Source of the DNA: Palsa-661 sp035535015
Lineage (GTDB): Bacteria > Actinomycetota > Acidimicrobiia > Acidimicrobiales > UBA8190
Length of the DNA stretch: 64,000 bases
Direction of reading: 5' to 3'
Assembly: GCA_035535015.1 (NCBI GenBank)
Contig: DATLQU010000037.1
Span: forward strand, 62,001-126,000
Every line of letters starts with the position of its first letter. Positions within the stretch are counted from its first letter, which is position 1. The notes under the pieces are model-generated. The model did not search any database and was not told where the DNA came from. It saw only the letters and a program-made list of their open reading frames with translations. Positions 60,117-64,000 of this stretch are shown here, piece after piece. The position numbers and the translations under genes were made by a program.

Positions 60117-60130
60117 CGACGCTGGTGTCA
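60117..60130. promoter_or_regulatory. Imperfect TGAC-N6-GTCA element upstream of thiolase-like gene
   Basis: CGACGCTGGTGTCA has one mismatch to the TGAC-N6-GTCA form and lies 67 bp before the ATG at 60198, in the divergent space with the DUF2889 gene. Confidence 0.35.
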
Positions 60131-60197
60131 GGTTTCCCCTCGGGCGCCGTCGGGGCACGGACACGGGACGCGGGACACGAAAGCGAGGCACAGGCAG

Positions 60198-61349
60198 ATG
60201 GCACGAAAGGTGGCGATCGTCGGCGCCGCGCTCTCCGATGTGGGCCGGGTCGACCACAAGTCGGCCTTCGAGCTGCACCACCAGGCCACCTCCCGGGCCC
60301 TGGCCGATTCGGGCATCGACCGCCGCCAGGTGGACGGCTTCATGTCCCACGGCACCGGCGCCCTTCCCCCCATCGAGCTGGCCGAATACCTGGGACTGGC
60401 CGGCCACATCGACTACATCGACTCCACCGGGGTGGGTGGATCGTGCTGGGAGATGTTCCTCGAGCACGCCGTGGCCGCCATCGCCCAGGGCCAGATCGAC
60501 ACCGTCGTGCTCTCCTACGGCTCGACCTCGCGCGCCGATCTGAAGCGTCGCCAGCGGACGGCCAACCTCTTCTTCGGAAACAAAGGCCCCATCCAGTTCG
60601 ACGCCCCCTTCGGCCACACCCTGATCGCCAAGCACGCCATGTCGGCCCGCCGGCACATGCACGAATTCGGCACCACCATCGAGCAGCTGGCCGAGATCGC
60701 CGTCTCGGCCCGGTACAACGCCGGGTTCAACCCCGACGCCTACTACCGCGACCCCATCACCATCGAGGACGTCCAGTCCTCGAAGATGATCGCCGACCCC
60801 TTCACCAAGCTGCACTGCTGCATCCGCTCCGACGGCGGCGGCGCCATCGTCCTCACCCACGAGGAGCGGGCCCGGGACTGCGCCAACACCCCGATCTGGG
60901 TGCTCGGCACCGGCGAGGCCATCTCCCACACCACCATGTCGGAGTGGGCCGACTTCACCGAGTCGCCGTGCGTCCGGTCGGGCCGCAAGGCCTTCGGCCA
61001 GGCCGGGGTCTCCCCCGACGAGATCGACGTGGTCGAGGTCTACGACTCCTTCACCCTGACCGTCCTTCTCACCTTGGAGGGCCTGGGCTTCTGCAAGAAG
61101 GGCGAGGGCGGGGCCTTCGTCGAGGGTGGCCGGCTCCGGGTGGGCGGCGAACTTCCCACCAACACCGACGGCGGCGGCCTCTCGTCGTGCCAGCCCGGCA
61201 TGCGGGGCATCTTCTTACTGGTGGAAGCGGTCAAGCAGCTCCGCGGCGAGTGCGGCGCCCGGCAGGTCCCCGACGCCAAACTGGCCTGCGTGAACGCCAC
61301 CGGCGGCTGGATCTCGTCCACCGGCACGGCCATCTTGGGCCGTGAGTAG
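60198..61349 (+). CDS. Thiolase-fold protein lacking the nucleophilic Cys (lipid-transfer/Ltp2-like)
   Basis: 383 residues. The nucleophile region reads IDSTGVGGSCWEMFLEHAVA: a Thr occupies the usual Cys position and the Cys present is six residues later. VVEVYDSFTLTVLLTLEGLG carries the Tyr found in Ltp2-type aldolases. The late SKGHP-type motif of true thiolases is replaced by NTDGGGLSSCQPG. A retro-aldolase or a binding role is likely, but no DUF35 partner is adjacent. ATG at 60198. Its stop overlaps the next gene by 8 nt. Confidence 0.85.
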   Translation: MARKVAIVGAALSDVGRVDHKSAFELHHQATSRALADSGIDRRQVDGFMSHGTGALPPIELAEYLGLAGHIDYIDSTGVGGSCWEMFLEHAVAAIAQGQIDTVVLSYGSTSRADLKRRQRTANLFFGNKGPIQFDAPFGHTLIAKHAMSARRHMHEFGTTIEQLAEIAVSARYNAGFNPDAYYRDPITIEDVQSSKMIADPFTKLHCCIRSDGGGAIVLTHEERARDCANTPIWVLGTGEAISHTTMSEWADFTESPCVRSGRKAFGQAGVSPDEIDVVEVYDSFTLTVLLTLEGLGFCKKGEGGAFVEGGRLRVGGELPTNTDGGGLSSCQPGMRGIFLLVEAVKQLRGECGARQVPDAKLACVNATGGWISSTGTAILGRE

Positions 61350-62535
61350 CCGCCCCCGGCCCGGCGCCGTGGTGGGCGCCGCCGGCCTGGCCGCCGCACT
61401 TCTCTTGGCCTCCTGTTCGAGCGGTCCGAAAAGCTCCGCCCCGCCGGCCACGACCACCAGCACGGCGGCGCCGGCCGGCACCACCACCGGCGGCCGACCC
61501 GCCTCGGCCCTGCCCCCCATCCGCCACGTCTTTCTGATCGTCCTCGAGAACAAGTCCTACGAGGAGACCTGGGGGCCGAGCCCGGGCACGCCCTACCTGG
61601 GGACGACCCTGCGGGCCCAGGGGAACCTGTTGACCCAGTACTACGCCACCTCCCACGTCAGTCTGGGCAACTACATCTCGCTGGTGAGCGGCCAGCCCGC
61701 CAACACCGTCACCCAGGCCGACTGCGTCACCGACTACCAGGCCGTCACGCCCCCCACCGTGGTCAACGGCATCGCCATGGGGACGGGCTGCGTCTACCCG
61801 CCGGCGGTCGGCAACATCGCCGGCCAGCTGCAGACGGCCGGTCTCCGTTGGAAGGGCTACATGGAGTCGATGGCCCGACCCTGCCAACACCCCACCCTGA
61901 ACCAGCCCGACCCGAACGTGGTGGCCACCGCCGGCAGCCTCTACGCCACCCGGCACAACCCCTTCGTCTACTTCGCCGGTCTCACCGGCTCGTCGAGCTG
62001 CGCCGCCAATGACGTGCCCCTGACCGAGCTGACGACGGACCTGTCCAAGGTGTCCACCACGGCCAACTACTCCTTCATCACCCCCAACCTGTGCGACGAC
62101 GGCCACGACGCCGTCTGTGCCGCCGGCGGACCGGCCGGCTTCGCCGGCATCAACGCCTTCCTGCAGACCTGGGTGCCCAAGATCACCGGGTCACCGGCGT
62201 TCAAGAGAGACGGGCTGCTGCTCATCACCTACGACGAGGCCGAGGCCCTGGGCCAGGCCGAGGACGCCACCGCCTGCTGCCGCGAGCCGGCGAGCATCAG
62301 CGCCCAGGGGACCCAGACGGCCACGCCCGGGCGGACCGGACCGGGTGGGGGCCGGGTGGGCCTGCTCGCCCTCTCGCCCTTCATCGCCCCGGGATCGACG
62401 ACGGCCACGCCCTACAACCACTTCTCCCTGCTGCGGACGGTGGAGGACATCTTCGGGCTGCCCCATCTGGGCGAGGCGGCCGCCCCGGGACTGGCCTCCT
62501 TCGGCGCCGACGTCTTCACCAAGCCCAAGGGCTGA
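61342..62535 (+). CDS. Exported lipoprotein phosphoesterase (phospholipase C/acid phosphatase-like)
   Basis: 397 residues. Signal peptide and lipobox LAAALLLASCSSG put Cys25 as the lipidated residue. A Thr/Ala linker follows, then the phosphoesterase domain: IRHVFLIVLENKSYEETWG (metal/catalytic Glu-Asn), ATSHVSLGNYISLVSGQ, FITPNLCDDGHDAVC and LLITYDEAEALG. These are the motifs of bacterial PLC/AcpA-type enzymes. It would release phosphate or a headgroup outside the membrane. GTG at 61342 overlaps the thiolase gene, an odd partner for a secreted enzyme. Confidence 0.86.
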   Translation: MSSRPRPGAVVGAAGLAAALLLASCSSGPKSSAPPATTTSTAAPAGTTTGGRPASALPPIRHVFLIVLENKSYEETWGPSPGTPYLGTTLRAQGNLLTQYYATSHVSLGNYISLVSGQPANTVTQADCVTDYQAVTPPTVVNGIAMGTGCVYPPAVGNIAGQLQTAGLRWKGYMESMARPCQHPTLNQPDPNVVATAGSLYATRHNPFVYFAGLTGSSSCAANDVPLTELTTDLSKVSTTANYSFITPNLCDDGHDAVCAAGGPAGFAGINAFLQTWVPKITGSPAFKRDGLLLITYDEAEALGQAEDATACCREPASISAQGTQTATPGRTGPGGGRVGLLALSPFIAPGSTTATPYNHFSLLRTVEDIFGLPHLGEAAAPGLASFGADVFTKPKG

Positions 62536-62550
62536 GGCTCACCCGGGCGA

Positions 62551-62886
62551 TCAGCCGTAGCCGAGGCGCCAAGCGGGCGGCTCACCGCCGGCGACGGACC
62601 CGACCTCATCGGCGGCCGGTTCCGGATCAATGGGGGCACGGGGGGAAAGCTCCTGGTCGTCGGCGATCTCCGTCCAGCCGCCCCCGGGACGCGACAGCCA
62701 GTGGACGGCCGGCTGGCTGGGCCGGCCCGACAGCAGCAGGGCCCCGCAGGAACAGCTGGCCGTGTCCCAGGCGTGCCGCAGGGTGAGCACCTCGAGGCAG
62801 GCCTCACAGCGCAGTCTTTTCGGCGGCAACGGACCCCGGGGTCGTGACCGGCGGCGGGCCGGTGCCGGGAGCTCAGGCGCGGGCAC
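62551..62886 (-). CDS. Small zinc-ribbon-like hypothetical protein
   Basis: About 111 residues. The core is LRCEACLEVLTLRHAWDTAS then CSCGALLLSGRPSQPAVHW, a CxxC plus CxC pair typical of zinc ribbons. The Pro/Arg-rich N-terminus and acidic C-terminus are low complexity. GTG at 62886 overlaps the clpP stop by 14 nt; TTG at 62829 is an alternative. Function unknown. Confidence 0.45.
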   Translation of the reverse strand: MPAPELPAPARRRSRPRGPLPPKRLRCEACLEVLTLRHAWDTASCSCGALLLSGRPSQPAVHWLSRPGGGWTEIADDQELSPRAPIDPEPAADEVGSVAGGEPPAWRLGYG

Positions 62887-63586
62887 CGGACAGCGCTTTG
62901 GTGTCGTCGGCGGGATCGCTGGGGTCGCCGGGGTCGGTGACATCGGACGCCGCACCCGGCGCGCAGAGACCGCGGTGGGGGGTGATGATCTCGTCGATGA
63001 CGCCGTAGTCCTTGGCCTCCTCGGGGGTCATGAAGTAGTCGCGGTCGATGTCGCGCTCGACGCGCTCCACGGTCTGGCCCGAGTGGAAGGCGATGATCTC
63101 GGCCATCCGCCGGGTCGTGGCCAGGACCTCCTTCAGGTGGATGGCCATGTCCGACGGGGCGCCCCGGGTGCCGGCACTGCCCTGGTGGATCATGATCTTG
63201 GAGTTGGGCAGGGCGAAGCGCTTGCCCGGGGCGCCGCCGGCCAGGATCATGGCCGCCGCCGACATGCCCATGCCCACGCAGATGGTGGAGACGTCGCAGT
63301 GGACGTGCTGCATGACGTCGTAGATGGCCATGCCGGCGTAGGCCATGCCGCCCGGGGAGTTGATGTAGAGGGCGATGTCCTTCTCCGGGTCCTCGGCGTC
63401 GAGGTAGAGGATCTCGGCCACCAGGAGGTTGGCGATCTGGTCGTCGACCTCCTGACCCAAAAAGACGATCCGCTCTTTCAGCAACAATGAATAGATGTCG
63501 AATGAGCGGTCGCCCCGGGCCGTCTGGTCGATGACCATGGGGATCAGGGATTGCCGGATCATCGATGCACCGAGCACAGCCACCAC
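62873..63586 (-). CDS. clpP: ATP-dependent Clp protease proteolytic subunit
   Basis: 237 residues. The triad is complete: Ser109 in GMGMSAAAMIL, His134 in SKIMIHQGS and Asp179 in VERDIDRDYF. DIYSLLLKERIVFLGQEVDD and ALYINSPGGMAYAGM are typical. A Pro/Asp-rich 25-residue C-terminal tail is extra. It assembles with a Clp ATPase for protein turnover. Start GTG at 63586 is uncertain; ATG at 63562 is possible. It is divergent from an XRE gene, with a strong palindrome between. Confidence 0.92.
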   Translation of the reverse strand: MVAVLGASMIRQSLIPMVIDQTARGDRSFDIYSLLLKERIVFLGQEVDDQIANLLVAEILYLDAEDPEKDIALYINSPGGMAYAGMAIYDVMQHVHCDVSTICVGMGMSAAAMILAGGAPGKRFALPNSKIMIHQGSAGTRGAPSDMAIHLKEVLATTRRMAEIIAFHSGQTVERVERDIDRDYFMTPEEAKDYGVIDEIITPHRGLCAPGAASDVTDPGDPSDPADDTKALSGARA

Positions 63587-63612
63587 CTCTCGTCGACGAG
63601 ACCCCCATCGCA

Positions 63613-63634
63613 GGTATCTCTCATACGAGATACC
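63613..63634. promoter_or_regulatory. Inverted repeat between clpP and XRE regulator
   Basis: GGTATCTC (63613-63620) and GAGATACC (63627-63634) are exact complements with a 6-bp spacer. The site is 27 bp before the clpP start and 12 bp before the XRE start. It is a likely operator for the XRE protein, repressing both directions. Confidence 0.7.
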
Positions 63635-63646
63635 CTATATGACGTC

Positions 63647-63925
63647 ATGAACGAACGGCGCCACGTTCCGAGGCTGCCCGGTTTCGCCGAGATGGCGGCC
63701 CGGCGCCGGGCCCTGGCCGAGGAATTGGTGCAGCGACGGATCTCTCTGGGTCTGTCCCAGACCGAGGTGGCGGCCCGGATGGGTACCTCCCAGTCGGCTG
63801 TGGCCCGGCTGGAGACGGGCCAGGCCGACGTCCGTCTCTCCACCCTGGAGCGCTACGCGGCCGCCGTCGACAACGTCATCGACTTCCATCTGGGCGCCGA
63901 TTCGCCCCCCTCCCCGGAGAACTGA
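63647..63925 (+). CDS. XRE-family helix-turn-helix regulator
   Basis: 92 residues. RRISLGLSQTEVAARMGTSQ and SAVARLETGQADVRLSTLERYA form a complete Cro/C1-type HTH, close to HigA-like antitoxins and to small chromosomal regulators. There is no toxin gene beside it; instead clpP diverges upstream and another ClpP-like gene starts 1 nt downstream. That context suggests control of Clp protease genes, as ClgR does in other actinobacteria, although this protein is shorter than ClgR. Confidence 0.88.
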   Translation: MNERRHVPRLPGFAEMAARRRALAEELVQRRISLGLSQTEVAARMGTSQSAVARLETGQADVRLSTLERYAAAVDNVIDFHLGADSPPSPEN

Positions 63926-63926
63926 C

Positions 63927-64000
63927 ATGGCGGCCCAGACTCCCTTCGGCGACCAGGTCCTCTCCTCTCTCTTCGCCCGTCGGATCGTCTTCGTCCACGG
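63927..64000 (+). CDS. ClpP-like protein (3' end outside window)
   Basis: The 24 visible residues (PFGDQVLSSLFARRIVFVHG) match the N-terminal strand of Clp protease subunits that precedes the conserved hairpin. ATG at 63927 is one base after the XRE stop, so translation is probably coupled. The catalytic part lies outside the window, so activity cannot be judged. Confidence 0.6.
   Translation, partial: MAAQTPFGDQVLSSLFARRIVFVH

Noticed and set aside
63640..63647. TGACGTCA at the XRE start codon
   Set aside because: No spacer, and the stronger GGTATCTC repeat is nearby; likely chance.

Overview
The window is GC-rich DNA from an actinobacterium, most likely a member of the Acidimicrobiia. That placement is inference from four sequence features: two membrane-anchored proteins that begin with SQGPGWWIASDGKWYPP, a cell-wall amidase preceded by YWLVASDGG-type repeats, a mycothiol ligase (MshC), and dense blocks of acyl-CoA genes whose start and stop codons often overlap. 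I see no rRNA, tRNA, CRISPR array, prophage or complete insertion sequence. It reads as a chromosomal accessory and catabolic region.

Layout. 1-9.3 kb: acyl-CoA catabolism (enoyl-CoA hydratase, CoA transferase, SDR, Zn-alcohol dehydrogenase, TetR, sugar-type kinase, 2-hydroxyacid dehydrogenase, acyl-CoA dehydrogenase). 9.3-16.5 kb: a repair glycosylase, then cell-envelope and secreted proteins, including one gene with three in-frame stop codons. 16.5-25.4 kb: two divergent catabolic blocks around a TetR gene and a perfect palindrome (amidohydrolases, aldehyde and alcohol dehydrogenases, acyl-CoA synthetase). 25.4-30.2 kb: a broken acetyltransferase, a DUF35/thiolase-fold pair of the retro-aldolase type, and an acyl-CoA dehydrogenase. 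30.8-37.3 kb: a tightly overlapped six-gene operon. 37.5-43.1 kb: an MFS exporter, a sulfatase and small helper genes. 43.2-49.7 kb: a sulfur/persulfide island (MshC, DsrE-like, TusE/DsrC-like, SQR-like, Nudix, CoA-disulfide reductase-rhodanese). 49.8-62.5 kb: a second acyl-CoA block (SDR, amidohydrolase, enoyl-CoA hydratase, DUF35, thiolase, double CoA transferase, second atypical thiolase) and a secreted phosphoesterase. 62.5-64 kb: a ClpP gene, an XRE regulator and the start of another ClpP-like gene.

How the genes work together. The acyl-CoA blocks hold the parts for importing, activating, dehydrogenating, hydrating, oxidising and cleaving bulky acyl-CoAs, in the style of actinobacterial steroid, terpenoid or alicyclic degradation. 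The substrate cannot be read from the sequence. A 14-bp inverted repeat, TGAC-N6-GTCA, lies near the starts of several of these genes and may mark one regulon. The sulfur island could oxidise sulfide to protein and low-molecular-weight persulfides, with mycothiol as the likely thiol. Several short lesions (19-bp tandem duplications, nonsense codons, gene remnants) show ongoing local gene decay.
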